Assembly (NCBI RefSeq): GCF_030503875.2 | Contig: NZ_CP129968.2 | Coordinates: 3,622,001 to 3,686,000 of the forward strand | Source: Marivirga arenosa | GTDB lineage: Bacteria > Bacteroidota > Bacteroidia > Cytophagales > Cyclobacteriaceae | Direction: 5' to 3' | Length of the DNA stretch: 64,000 bases | In this document: piece by piece, positions 28,918 through 38,041 of the stretch | Layout: every line of letters starts with the position of its first letter | Numbering within the stretch: the first letter of the stretch is position 1 | Position numbers and translations under genes: made by a program | Notes under the pieces: generated by a model | Seen by the model: only the letters and a program-made list of their open reading frames with translations | What the model was told of the DNA's origin: nothing | The model's database searches: none

Positions 28918-29349
28918 TTAAATCAAAAAGCTTTGGTAAAGTACTTCTAAAGAGGCTTTATAAAGTGGGGGATCGTCAAAATCTACAACGCTAAATCTCG
29001 CCTGATTATCTAGTGGACTAGAAAATAAATAATTAACCAAAACATAGATAACTGAAACAAAAGAAGATCCAGATTTCAGAATGGAATTACTTTCCTTCTC
29101 TTGCTGTATATCATCAACAGATATTTTTTGTGTTTCAGTTTTACAGCAGCCTTCATTATCAGATTGGTGCTTATGACAAGGCGGCATTTGTTCATCATCC
29201 TGATGGTGTGTGCAGTGCTGGTCACTTTTCGCCAAAGCCACATCTTGTAGGTTATCACCACAGTAGTGCTTATACATCACCGCACCCAAGCTTGTACTCA
29301 ATACAAGAAAGGATAAAAATAGTGCTAGTATAGTTTTCTGCTTTGGCAT
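28918..29349 (-). CDS. HYC_CC_PP family envelope protein
   Basis: A 143-residue protein from the ATG at 29349; an in-frame TTG three codons upstream is less likely. A signal/membrane segment (about 6-24) is followed by the family signatures His28-Tyr29-Cys30 (KHYCGD), a Cys/His/Met-rich stretch (CTHHQDDEQMPPCHKHQ), Cys68-Cys69 (GCCKTE) and DDPPLYK near the C-terminus, which gives the family its name. A second hydrophobic stretch lies near residues 90-110. The family is found beside Bacteroidota copper or heavy-metal pumps. Metal capture is inferred from its ligands and its place as first gene of the operon. Confidence 0.88.
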   Translation of the reverse strand: MPKQKTILALFLSFLVLSTSLGAVMYKHYCGDNLQDVALAKSDQHCTHHQDDEQMPPCHKHQSDNEGCCKTETQKISVDDIQQEKESNSILKSGSSFVSVIYVLVNYLFSSPLDNQARFSVVDFDDPPLYKASLEVLYQSFLI

Positions 29350-29575
29350 GAGTTTCAATTACGAATGTAAATGTAAAAGGTTTTAAATGAACATAAAAAT
29401 GTTACATTATCCAGATGATTTTAATAGAGCAATAATATTCATCTAGGTTAAGAAAAAATAAACTTTTTAAAACTTCTTATATAAAGCCCTGAATTTGAAA
29501 ACTATTTATTCTCATTCAGGTTTATAGAAAAGTTATTTCAGATAACAATTTAGTTTTCATGTTCAATTAGGTTTG

Positions 29576-29607
29576 GCGACACGTTTAGTTCACGTGTCGC
29601 TTTTTTT
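29576..29607 (+). terminator. strong rightward intrinsic terminator with no annotated upstream gene
   Basis: GCGACACGT (29576-29584) pairs perfectly with ACGTGTCGC (29592-29600) and is followed rightward by seven T (29601-29607). On the leftward strand the hairpin also follows the nuclease stop codon, but no T run comes after it in that direction. No rightward gene lies to its left. The 29350-29575 stretch holds no credible protein gene; it could encode a small RNA ending here. Confidence 0.75.
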
Positions 29608-32425
29608 ATCTATTGCAAATAGTTCTATAAGGACAATACGTACAATTCTCTATTTTATTAGTTTGATCGAATTCTTGATCACTGATAAATATTTCCTCCA
29701 AGATTTTTTTTAATCCCTCCTCAAATTCATCCATCAGTAATACTGCATTATTCAGCTCTTTAGAATTCATTTTTAGTTTCTCAGAAAAATCATTTTGAAA
29801 TAAACCTTTCCCATTATATAAACCTGGCATCACGCTCTTTTCGCCATCATAATCCGATGATTTAATGTATAGAAATGAATAAATTAAAGTTTGCATAGCA
29901 GCACCATTTCTATCTTTATGATCCCGGTCAAATAAGCTTTCAACATCCGGAAACCTAACCTCATCTCCTCCAGATTTATAATCGATAACTCGAATTGTAT
30001 TTTCCTTTTCATCCAATCGATCAATAGAACCTTTCATTCTGATGTTGCAACCATTATCCAATGGTACTTTGTACTCAAATTCACCTTCAACGGCTTTTAC
30101 AGTAAAAGGAGCAATTTTGATATCATAATCAAGAATTTGCGCTATCATTCTTTTCACCACATCTCTAATAATGATATTTCTTCCTTCAAACTTATACTCT
30201 TCTACATCTTTTCCATTTCCGTATAGATCAGCAAATTCTTTACGAACTATTTTATCTATATCCTTTTTTAATAAAATGATTTTATTCTGGTCCAGCGGTT
30301 CTCCTAAAACCTTCCCATAAAGCTCCTCCATGGTATGATGTAAAATATTACCAAAGTCAGCTGCATCCAAATCCTCACTTACTTCTTCCCTTTCTTTTAA
30401 GCCTGCTATGTATTTAAAATAAAACTGAAGCCTACAGTTTAAATAAGTTTTAAGTGCTGAGGCCGATAAATATCTTTCATCAGAATATTGATCAAGAATT
30501 GAACGAATCTCTTCATTTTTCCCAATACTGATGGGGTATGATTCTGCTGCCTGAGGATCTTGATTTAAATTTTGAAGTTTTATCTTTTCAGACTGAAGTC
30601 CTAATTCATATTGTAATTGTAAAAGATAACGACTAGGTTCTCCTCCTTTTCCACCAGTATTATCACTATTAAACATTAAATTAATTTCCTTAGATCGCTG
30701 AAGAAGTCTATAAAATAAATACGCATAAATAGCATCTCTTTGCTCTAAAGTGGGAAGGCCGTACGCTTTACGAATATTATAGGGGATGAAAGATTGATTA
30801 CTAGCACCACCAGGAAAACTGTCTTCACTAATGCTTAGAAAATAAATGTGATCAAAATCCAGATTCCTAGATTCAAGTACTCCCATAATCTGAATCCCCT
30901 CAAGCGGTTCTCCTGAAAAGGGCACTCTTATAGATTGAATAATTCTATTAAATAACCGTATAAAAGCATTGATATCGAGTGATAGATCAAAATCGCTAAT
31001 TATTTGTTCTAACTGACTTATTTGTTTGTATATCTCAGCAGTGAATTCTTGTTCAGTAGTTTCTATTTCCTCAGAATGAACAAATTGTAATATATTCCTT
31101 AAGTAAAGGAAATAATTTTCTGATCCATCTTTAAATAAAATCTTTATCAGCTCATTGTGTTCTTGAGTTTCTAGGAATAAATCCTCTAATTTCAATCGAA
31201 TTAAATTATTGCTTTCTATATGTTGAATAAGTGATTTCGCCTCTTCCTCTAATAAATTCCCTACAAATGGATGCTTCAATACTTTTAACACATCTCTATG
31301 ATTAAAGGAAATTTTGTCTTCATCAGTCCTACTATTTTTCTGTAAATGAAGGCAAGTATTCATTAATTGATAAATAGAAGCAAAACGCAGTGGATAGCCC
31401 ATTGTAACATTCACCTTTTTGATATTTTCAGGTAATGCATACAAAACAGGGAATAGTAGGGTTTCATCTCCTAAAATTATTGCAGTTTTTTCAGGAAATT
31501 CTAAATTTTGCTTCAACAATAATTGCCCTAAAAATTTTGTCTGTGCAATATTTCCTTTTACCTCCGTAATATTTATTTGAGGTGTATTATCTAAGATTTT
31601 ATTAGGCAAATCAGAAGGCATTGTCTTCCCTAAAATACTATGATTTGCGTATTCCCTGAAAAAATTTCCTGCTTCCTGATTTATATTTTCTTTTGAAGCA
31701 TAATAAGCATCCAAATCCCAAAAAACCTCTGCTCCATTTTTAACTGCTTCAGAAATAATGACTTCTTCTGTTTTGGTTAAGGCGTTAAATCCAGCAAAAA
31801 TTAATTTATCAGATATCCTTTCTTTACCTGAAAGTAATTTTTCTGCATAAATCCTATATAATAATCCGTTATACGCCTTTTTATGTTGTAATAATTTATT
31901 TCTAAAATCTTCATAAACTGGGTATAAGATATTCCAATTACGTGTAAATTTCTCTTGGGCTTCTTTGGGTTTTGCTTCAAAACTTCTCCAAAATTTCTCT
32001 ATCAATAGAAGTTGTTCTTTTGTTAAGAAATCTGTGTCTGATAATTTTTTCCATTCAAATAAATTAGCAAATAATGGTTTAGCATCAGCCATATAATGAT
32101 CTACATCATTAAAATCTTTCACTAACATATCCCCCCAGAAATAGAACTGCTCAAAATCCTCCTTAAAAGGAGCATGTTTTTGAAAAACTTCATGTAAAGT
32201 AAACACTAAACTGAGCTGATCAGGAACAGCATATTCACTTTGCCGTTTCACAAAATCCTCTATTGAAATAGATTCGGGTGCCCAAATGGGTTTATTTATC
32301 AATTTCCTAAGAGCTGTATTAAAAAATAAACTAGCTCTTCTATTCGGAAAAATTATAGTGTAGTCGGAAATGTCTTCTCCGTATTTATGATGAATATTTT
32401 GAGCTATTTCTTCTAAGAATGTCAT
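29606..32425 (-). CDS. AddB-like PD-(D/E)XK nuclease
   Basis: A 939-residue partner of the helicase-nuclease upstream, for double-strand-break end resection. The C-terminal nuclease has ENTIRVIDYKSGGDE (D-x-K core, about 775-790). An iron-staple layout is seen: a Cys in TYLNCRLQFYFKYIAG (about 660) and NCTYCPYRTICNR at the end (C-x2-C-x5-C), the 4Fe-4S pattern known from AddB. The N-terminal helicase-like half (TIIFPNRRASLFF) lacks an intact Walker A. It lies 44 bases downstream of the AddA-like gene. Confidence 0.9.
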   Translation of the reverse strand: MTFLEEIAQNIHHKYGEDISDYTIIFPNRRASLFFNTALRKLINKPIWAPESISIEDFVKRQSEYAVPDQLSLVFTLHEVFQKHAPFKEDFEQFYFWGDMLVKDFNDVDHYMADAKPLFANLFEWKKLSDTDFLTKEQLLLIEKFWRSFEAKPKEAQEKFTRNWNILYPVYEDFRNKLLQHKKAYNGLLYRIYAEKLLSGKERISDKLIFAGFNALTKTEEVIISEAVKNGAEVFWDLDAYYASKENINQEAGNFFREYANHSILGKTMPSDLPNKILDNTPQINITEVKGNIAQTKFLGQLLLKQNLEFPEKTAIILGDETLLFPVLYALPENIKKVNVTMGYPLRFASIYQLMNTCLHLQKNSRTDEDKISFNHRDVLKVLKHPFVGNLLEEEAKSLIQHIESNNLIRLKLEDLFLETQEHNELIKILFKDGSENYFLYLRNILQFVHSEEIETTEQEFTAEIYKQISQLEQIISDFDLSLDINAFIRLFNRIIQSIRVPFSGEPLEGIQIMGVLESRNLDFDHIYFLSISEDSFPGGASNQSFIPYNIRKAYGLPTLEQRDAIYAYLFYRLLQRSKEINLMFNSDNTGGKGGEPSRYLLQLQYELGLQSEKIKLQNLNQDPQAAESYPISIGKNEEIRSILDQYSDERYLSASALKTYLNCRLQFYFKYIAGLKEREEVSEDLDAADFGNILHHTMEELYGKVLGEPLDQNKIILLKKDIDKIVRKEFADLYGNGKDVEEYKFEGRNIIIRDVVKRMIAQILDYDIKIAPFTVKAVEGEFEYKVPLDNGCNIRMKGSIDRLDEKENTIRVIDYKSGGDEVRFPDVESLFDRDHKDRNGAAMQTLIYSFLYIKSSDYDGEKSVMPGLYNGKGLFQNDFSEKLKMNSKELNNAVLLMDEFEEGLKKILEEIFISDQEFDQTNKIENCTYCPYRTICNR

Positions 32426-32469
32426 TTTGATATCAATTAAATTTGATATTTGTAAGGTTATTTATTTTA

Positions 32470-35400
32470 CTAAACTTCTAAAATTTCAAGAGGATCCAGA
32501 TAAGCCAAATGAGCCGTTACTTTTTGATAGCCCATTTTTTTCAATGTCTTCTTATAAAAGTTTAATTGCTTTTTGTCTGCTTCAGATTTTTTACCTGTTT
32601 TGAAATCTAAAATTCTGGCTTCATTTTCTTTTATTAAAACACGATCCAATCGGATTAATGATCCATCTGGAAGTAAAACCGGAACTTCGGTTTTAACCTG
32701 CCAATCCGTTTCAAACCATTCCAGTAAGTCACTTCCTTTTTCCAAGTTTGAACTAACAATTTCTTGTATATCATTAAAGTCACTTTCTGACAATGATTTC
32801 TCTGCCTTATACTTATCAAGCAGTACAGGTAACTCTTGAATATCATTTAACTTTGATAAAATATCATGTACATAAATTCCAAAATCTGTTCTAGATATTC
32901 CTGAATCATCCTCTATTAGTGCATTAGATTCTTTTATTTGAAGCTTATTATGCCAGTTATGACTTTCGTAATATGTCAAATTTATAGACTCATTAGTAGC
33001 ATCATCTTTATTTCGATTAACCTCTTTTGCAATTGAAACTAATTCTTCATCACTACCTATTTGCAGTCTGAATTCTTCTATATTCCAATCAGAATGTTCA
33101 GAAGCAAACTCTTGAATAAGTTTTGATATATAACCTGTTTTACTTTTAGCATTTGAATTGACAATCAAAGCATCTCCTGCTCTGGTCATGGCAACATATA
33201 ACACATTCAAATTATCTAAATAGCTTTTTACTTCTTCCTGCCAATACGCATTTTCAAAAACTGAATTGATTAAAGAAGAACCATGTTTTACTGGCAAATA
33301 TGAAATTTTATCAAAAGGGGTTCCATTTGTATTCACCCAAAGTGTTGGAGCCATTAATCCGTTCGGACTCAGTTGCCAATCCAATAATGGAATCATACAT
33401 ACTGTAAATTCCAAGCCTTTTGATTTATGAATAGTCATTAATCTAGCAGCATTTTCATCAGATTGTAATTTTATAGCATAGGAACTATTATTCTGCTCCC
33501 ACCATTCCATAAAATCAGGTATGCCGCCTTTATTTCCAAACTCTAATAAAACATCTTGAAAAGCTGACAAATAAGCCTTTTCTTGTTGAATCTTTTTCAA
33601 TTCGAAAATTTGAATTAATTGCTCACTCATTTCTAGTAAACTCAAACTCATTAAATGCTTTTGAGAGGATAAAAAGTGTGAAGGAATCAAATCATCAGTT
33701 GAGTTCTTTTTAACCAATTGATGAGTTGCCTGATTTTCATTCAGAATGATTTGGTGGTAATAAAATTTAATCTGTGCTAAGGCTATATCATCTTCGGTGT
33801 AGAGATAATTAAAACAGTTTAAAAGAAAATTCACAATATGAGCACTTGAAAGTAGGAGTGTTTCATCTGAAATAATATTATAATGATAGCGCCTCAGTTT
33901 TTCAGGATTCTCTTTTTTGTACACTTCAATATAGTCTTGAATCTCAATCCCCTCAGATTTTTTTCTAACTAAAACTCCAACTTCTTTTAAATTAATGCCC
34001 GCATCCTGAAGCTTTTCTAAATCTGAAATGAATTTTGAAATCGCTTTAGCTTTCCAGCTAATTTTATCTCCATTTTCTAATACTTCCTCTTCAAAAAACT
34101 GTAGGTCCACATATCCATCGAATGGATACTTATCTTTCTTTTGTTGAACTACCTCATGATATGCAGCGGGTAAATCTTGAAGTAAATGTTCGACATCCTC
34201 TGAAAATTGATTTGTCTTCTTATTAGTTGCTTGGCTAATAATTAATTCTGGAAGACTAGTAAATAGATCATTATTAAAATCTATAACATTAGGCTTACTT
34301 CGAAAATTATGAGTTAATTCTTTCTCTTGATAAAATGCAGTTGGTATGTCATCTTTAAGGCCCTTTAGTAGAAGTCTCCAATCACCACCTCTCCATCTAT
34401 AAATAGATTGTTTTACATCTCCTACCACTAAATTTTCATTACCTTCGGCTAATGAGTTCTCAATTAAGGGTTTAAAATTTTGCCATTGTAAAGTTGAAGT
34501 ATCCTGAAATTCATCAATTAGAAAGTTATCATAAAAACTTCCCATTTTTTCATACACAAAAGGACTTTCTGTAGGATCAGTACCTATGATTTCATTTAAA
34601 AACTGAGTGGTGTCTGATAAAAATTGTATTCCTTCTTCTTGTTTATAATTCGCAAGTCTTTGATTAAAGTGTCGAGTTAATCCTATTAAATAAATATTCT
34701 TATGGATATTTACAGCTGTTCTATAATCGCTACCTTTTTTCTTAATAAACTCAATCGCTTCATTAAAATAATCTAACAATCCCTCTTTAGCAGTTTGAAT
34801 AATTAGCTCTTTATGAGTAGAAGTTTTTGCTGCTAAAGTTTCACCTTCAGAATCTAAAGCTTTTTTAACAGTACTATTTACAAGGTTTGCTAAATCATAA
34901 TTTTTAGTAGTCTTATTGATCTTATTAAAAAAGTTTGGTGCAGATCTTCTTTTACCACTAAAATCATCTAGGCTTAAGCCCTTCGTTTCTATTAGTTTTA
35001 AAGCCTTCTTACTAATTCCATCTAACGTATTTTCAAAACTGGCAATTATTTCCTGAATATACTTTTTAAATGCGTCAAGCTTTTTATAATCACTCAAGTC
35101 ATAATTTAAAGCCTCTTCTATAACTTTAAAATCATCTTTTAATAGTTCTTCAGTAAATGATAGTATATCATTTCTCACATCCCATCTTCCTTTATCTTCT
35201 AACTTATTGATAGAAAAATCAATTACCCAGTTCTTTAAAGATACATTATTGGGATCACTAATATCTTCTAACAATAAATCCAAAACTGATTGACGAACTT
35301 CATCAGTATTCAATAACAGCTCACCATCACCCTGAATACTTAGTTCTCTGGCAAAGGAACGGGTTACATTTTGAAAAAAAGTATCAATTGTTTGAACTGA

Positions 35401-35718
35401 AAATCTACTATAATTATGTAGAATGGCGCTCAAAAGATCTTTTGATTTCTGCTTTACTTGGCTATCGTTAATATTCAGATATGCTTTTAGCTGTTGAGCC
35501 ATAACTGAATCCGTAGAGCGTGTAAATTCAAATAAATTTTGAATAATACGCTCCTTCATTTCTTGAGTAGCCTTATTTGTGAAGGTTACAGCTAATATTT
35601 TTTTGAAATGATCAGGAAAACGGAGAGCGAGTTTTAAATATTCTTTTGTAAGTGTGAAGGTCTTCCCACTTCCTGCAGATGATTTATATACTTTAAACAA
35701 TTTATCTTCCTCTTGCAT
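32470..35718 (-). CDS. AddA-like UvrD/PcrA-family helicase-nuclease
   Basis: A 1082-residue superfamily 1A helicase. Walker A is SSAGSGKTFTLT (about 12-23), motif Ia is VTFTNKATQEMKERI, motif II is DEFQDTSTLQW (about 400), motif III is GDVKQSIYRWRGGD, and motif VI is YVAMTRAGDALIV. The C-terminal nuclease has EARILDFKTGKKSE (about 1045). With the AddB-like partner it should degrade and recombine DNA ends as AddAB/RecBCD does. The start ATG follows a small membrane peptide gene by 39 bases. Confidence 0.93.
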   Translation of the reverse strand: MQEEDKLFKVYKSSAGSGKTFTLTKEYLKLALRFPDHFKKILAVTFTNKATQEMKERIIQNLFEFTRSTDSVMAQQLKAYLNINDSQVKQKSKDLLSAILHNYSRFSVQTIDTFFQNVTRSFARELSIQGDGELLLNTDEVRQSVLDLLLEDISDPNNVSLKNWVIDFSINKLEDKGRWDVRNDILSFTEELLKDDFKVIEEALNYDLSDYKKLDAFKKYIQEIIASFENTLDGISKKALKLIETKGLSLDDFSGKRRSAPNFFNKINKTTKNYDLANLVNSTVKKALDSEGETLAAKTSTHKELIIQTAKEGLLDYFNEAIEFIKKKGSDYRTAVNIHKNIYLIGLTRHFNQRLANYKQEEGIQFLSDTTQFLNEIIGTDPTESPFVYEKMGSFYDNFLIDEFQDTSTLQWQNFKPLIENSLAEGNENLVVGDVKQSIYRWRGGDWRLLLKGLKDDIPTAFYQEKELTHNFRSKPNVIDFNNDLFTSLPELIISQATNKKTNQFSEDVEHLLQDLPAAYHEVVQQKKDKYPFDGYVDLQFFEEEVLENGDKISWKAKAISKFISDLEKLQDAGINLKEVGVLVRKKSEGIEIQDYIEVYKKENPEKLRRYHYNIISDETLLLSSAHIVNFLLNCFNYLYTEDDIALAQIKFYYHQIILNENQATHQLVKKNSTDDLIPSHFLSSQKHLMSLSLLEMSEQLIQIFELKKIQQEKAYLSAFQDVLLEFGNKGGIPDFMEWWEQNNSSYAIKLQSDENAARLMTIHKSKGLEFTVCMIPLLDWQLSPNGLMAPTLWVNTNGTPFDKISYLPVKHGSSLINSVFENAYWQEEVKSYLDNLNVLYVAMTRAGDALIVNSNAKSKTGYISKLIQEFASEHSDWNIEEFRLQIGSDEELVSIAKEVNRNKDDATNESINLTYYESHNWHNKLQIKESNALIEDDSGISRTDFGIYVHDILSKLNDIQELPVLLDKYKAEKSLSESDFNDIQEIVSSNLEKGSDLLEWFETDWQVKTEVPVLLPDGSLIRLDRVLIKENEARILDFKTGKKSEADKKQLNFYKKTLKKMGYQKVTAHLAYLDPLEILEV

Positions 35719-35757
35719 AAAGGAAAATTAATTGAAGTAGAAAGAAATAAAAAGCAG

Positions 35758-35886
35758 TTAGTTTAATATATTAACAAGTATTACAGCAGAAGCTATAATA
35801 CACTCAATACTAATTACTATTGCTGAGATAATATCTCCTGTGGAACTAGCATCGATAAACGATTTATATTTAACTTTTACATTCAA
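35758..35886 (-). CDS. small membrane peptide gene (42 residues), not called by length-limited gene finders
   Basis: An ORF starting at TTG (35884-35886) reads 42 codons to a TAA. A strong ribosome-binding sequence, AGGGGAG, lies 5 bases upstream, which is unusual in this phylum and decides the start. The product has a basic N-terminus (NVKVKYKSF), a polar link (IDASSTGD), and a hydrophobic C-terminal segment IISAIVISIECIIASAVILV ending in NILN: a single-span membrane peptide with one Cys. A predicted promoter and palindrome precede it. It is 39 bases before the AddA-like gene. Toxin-like, leader or regulatory roles are all open. Confidence 0.55.
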   Translation of the reverse strand: MNVKVKYKSFIDASSTGDIISAIVISIECIIASAVILVNILN

Positions 35887-35906
35887 AACTTCTCCCCTAT
35901 TATAAA

Positions 35907-35930
35907 TATCTTGTTAAGATAACAAATATA
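35907..35930 (-). promoter_or_regulatory. predicted promoter -7 element with overlapping palindrome before the 42-residue gene
   Basis: The leftward strand reads TATATTTG (35930-35923), an exact TAnnTTTG. Directly downstream is TATCTT-GTT-AAGATA (35907-35921), a 15-base palindrome that would cover the start site and could be an operator. The leader to the TTG start would be about 30 nt. No good -33 element is seen. The remainder of the 35719-36063 gap holds the small gene and a direct repeat. Confidence 0.5.
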
Positions 35931-36021
35931 ATAACACACACAGAGAGAAAGAAACTTACAAATAGATTAATTGATAAAATATACGTTTTACTATATTTTT
36001 TAGATTTATTATTATATTTTT

Positions 36022-36051
36022 AGGTGTTTTAACTATATTAACAGGTGTTTT
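36022..36051. repeat. two 9-bp direct repeats (AGGTGTTTT) with 21-bp period
   Basis: AGGTGTTTT occurs at 36022-36030 and 36043-36051. The 21-bp period is two DNA turns, so both copies face the same side of the helix, as in paired response-regulator sites. They lie about 90 bases upstream of the predicted promoter of the 42-residue gene and just beyond the DUF502 stop. Confidence 0.5.
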
Positions 36052-36063
36052 TTCAATCAAACA

Positions 36064-36630
36064 TTACATCTCTTCCATACCGCTTACACCTCCAGAAACA
36101 ATAAATTTCATTGCATCAGTACTATTAATATTCCATGGATGAACTAATTCATTTTTCACAATAATAATGTTACCAGAGAAATTATAAGAGTGAGGCATAT
36201 AAATGGATGAAAACCCATCAAGGCTTAGCTTACTTAAATCATTTTGAGTAATAAAACCAGGTTTAAAAATTTTAGCATTCTCATCAAACTGAACCATAAC
36301 TGGTTGATTGAATTTTTTCTTGTCGCCTACAAAAGCACCGATTAAATCTTTTATTGAATTATAGATTAAACTTAAAAAAGGGATTCGTTTAATAAATGTC
36401 TCAAATACCTCAAATACAGGCTTCATAAAATAAGTGGTACCTAAATAGCCAATTCCTATGATAGCAGTAAATAATATCAGTATTCCTAAACCTGGAATTT
36501 CAACAGGTAGCAAATCATCAAGCCAATTAAAAACTGCTTGAATAACTAATATTGTAAAGGCAATGGGCGCAACAAAAAGTAGTCCTCTGAAAAAATAACT
36601 TCCTATTTTACTTAAAATCTTCTGTTTCAT
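36064..36630 (-). CDS. DUF502 family membrane protein
   Basis: A 188-residue protein with two transmembrane segments (about 12-33 and 45-68) and a soluble C-terminal domain. Family features seen: FFRGLLFVAPIAFTILVI, FETFIKRIPFLSLIYNSIKDL and GFSSIYMPHSYNFSGNIIIV. The start is an ATG. DUF502 proteins are widespread and uncharacterised; plant relatives (COV) affect trafficking or patterning. It lies downstream of nqrE but is separated by a terminator, occupying the spot where nqrF would be expected. Confidence 0.88.
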   Translation of the reverse strand: MKQKILSKIGSYFFRGLLFVAPIAFTILVIQAVFNWLDDLLPVEIPGLGILILFTAIIGIGYLGTTYFMKPVFEVFETFIKRIPFLSLIYNSIKDLIGAFVGDKKKFNQPVMVQFDENAKIFKPGFITQNDLSKLSLDGFSSIYMPHSYNFSGNIIIVKNELVHPWNINSTDAMKFIVSGGVSGMEEM

Positions 36631-36653
36631 AATGCAATAAAAAAGTTAAAACG

Positions 36654-36684
36654 AAAAAAGCCTTGATGATATTCACCAAGGCTT
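36654..36684 (-). terminator. terminator after nqrE
   Basis: AAGCCTTG (36658-36665) pairs with CAAGGCTT (36677-36684), with further inner pairing; reading leftward it is followed by six T. It ends the nqr operon after nqrE. Confidence 0.8.
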
Positions 36685-36706
36685 GATAATATTTTATTTG
36701 GATACC

Positions 36707-37318
36707 TTAAATTGAGATTCCCATGAATGACATGAAAGCAATTCCCATTAATCCAGTGATTAACATTGTAATTCCTAATCCTTTTAATCCATCAGGAACA
36801 TTTGAATATTTTAATCTTTCTCTAATTGCAGCTAAAGCAATAATAGCCAAGAACCATCCAATACCTGATGAAAATCCATAAACTGCAGATTCAGATAAGC
36901 TGTAATCTCTTTGAGCCATAAATAAAGAAGACCCTAAGATTGCACAGTTTACAGCAATCAATGGCAAGAAAATACCCAATGAACCATATAATGATGGAGA
37001 AGTTTTTTCAATAACCATTTCCACTAACTGAACCATAGAAGCAATTACTGCAATATACATGATAAAGCTTAGGAAGCTTAAATCTACAGTTGCAAAATCC
37101 TTACTGATCCAAGCTAAAGCTCCTTCATTTAAGATATATTCACTTAGTAACCAGTTTGTAGGAACAGTAATTGTTAATACAAAAACTACTGCTAATCCTA
37201 ATCCAAATGCAGTACTTACCTTTTTAGAAACCGCCAAAAATGAACACATTCCTAGAAAATAGGCAAATACCATATTTTCTATAAAAATTGATTTTATTCC
37301 TAAATTAATTAAATCCAT
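36707..37318 (-). CDS. nqrE: Na+-translocating NADH:quinone reductase subunit E
   Basis: A 203-residue six-helix membrane subunit. Cys25 ([10 protein letters not shown]) and Cys125 ([10 protein letters not shown]) are the paired cysteines that, with NqrD, hold the intramembrane iron centre. [15 protein letters not shown] and [14 protein letters not shown] are typical. It works in electron transfer from NADH to quinone coupled to Na+ export. It is the last nqr gene here, 19 bases after nqrD, and is followed by a terminator instead of nqrF. Confidence 0.97.
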   Translation of the reverse strand: MDLINLGIKSIFIENMVFAYFLGMCSFLAVSKKVSTAFGLGLAVVFVLTITVPTNWLLSEYILNEGALAWISKDFATVDLSFLSFIMYIAVIASMVQLVEMVIEKTSPSLYGSLGIFLPLIAVNCAILGSSLFMAQRDYSLSESAVYGFSSGIGWFLAIIALAAIRERLKYSNVPDGLKGLGITMLITGLMGIAFMSFMGISI

Positions 37319-37337
37319 TGTATAAAAATTTTAGCGA

Positions 37338-38024
37338 TTAATGTTCTACGTAACCAGTCTTGTTTCTTTGTACCCAAATTATTAATCCGAGTATGAAGAA
37401 GGCACCCACAGGTGTTACCATAATACCATTGGCTTGATAATCAACTCCCATCCATCCCTCTTTAGAGAAACCAATTGCTTCGAATACCTCGAAACCAAAT
37501 ACAGCACCTGAGCCAAATAATTCTCTAAAAAAAGCGACCGCTAAGATTATCCAAGCATAGCCTAGACCACTGCCTAAACCATCCAAAACCGAATCATAAG
37601 GTTTATTACCTAAAGCGAAGGCTTCAAGACGACCCATAATGATACAGTTTGTGATAATCAAACCTACAAATACACTTAATTCTTTGTACATATCATAAGC
37701 AAAAGCTTTTAGCACCTCATTTACTAAGGTTACCAAAGTAGCTATCACTGCTAATTGCACTATGATTCTAACACGGTTAGGGATTGCCTTTCTAATTAAA
37801 GATATAGAAAGGTTAGAAAACACAATTACGAAAATAACCGCAATCGACATTACCATTGTTGGTTTCATTTGAGTGGTAACCGCTAATGCAGAACATATAC
37901 CTAATACCTGAATGGTAATCGGGTTATCATCATTTAATGGATCAGAAACAATTTTTTTTCTTCTTTTGGAAAGAAGAGCCTCTGATTCTTGTTTTACTGG
38001 TTTATCTACAGTTTCTGTACTCAT
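37338..38024 (-). CDS. nqrD: Na+-translocating NADH:quinone reductase subunit D
   Basis: A 228-residue membrane subunit homologous to NqrE and RnfE. Cys44 (LGICSALAVT) and Cys127 (ITNCIIMGRLEAFA) match the iron-binding cysteines. An N-terminal cytoplasmic extension of about 30 basic/acidic residues precedes the first helix. NPYDS-like GNKPYDSVLDGLGSGLGYAW is typical of NqrD. It lies 17 bases after nqrC in the operon. Confidence 0.97.
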   Translation of the reverse strand: MSTETVDKPVKQESEALLSKRRKKIVSDPLNDDNPITIQVLGICSALAVTTQMKPTMVMSIAVIFVIVFSNLSISLIRKAIPNRVRIIVQLAVIATLVTLVNEVLKAFAYDMYKELSVFVGLIITNCIIMGRLEAFALGNKPYDSVLDGLGSGLGYAWIILAVAFFRELFGSGAVFGFEVFEAIGFSKEGWMGVDYQANGIMVTPVGAFFILGLIIWVQRNKTGYVEH

Positions 38025-38041
38025 ATCTTTGTCTCTTTAAA

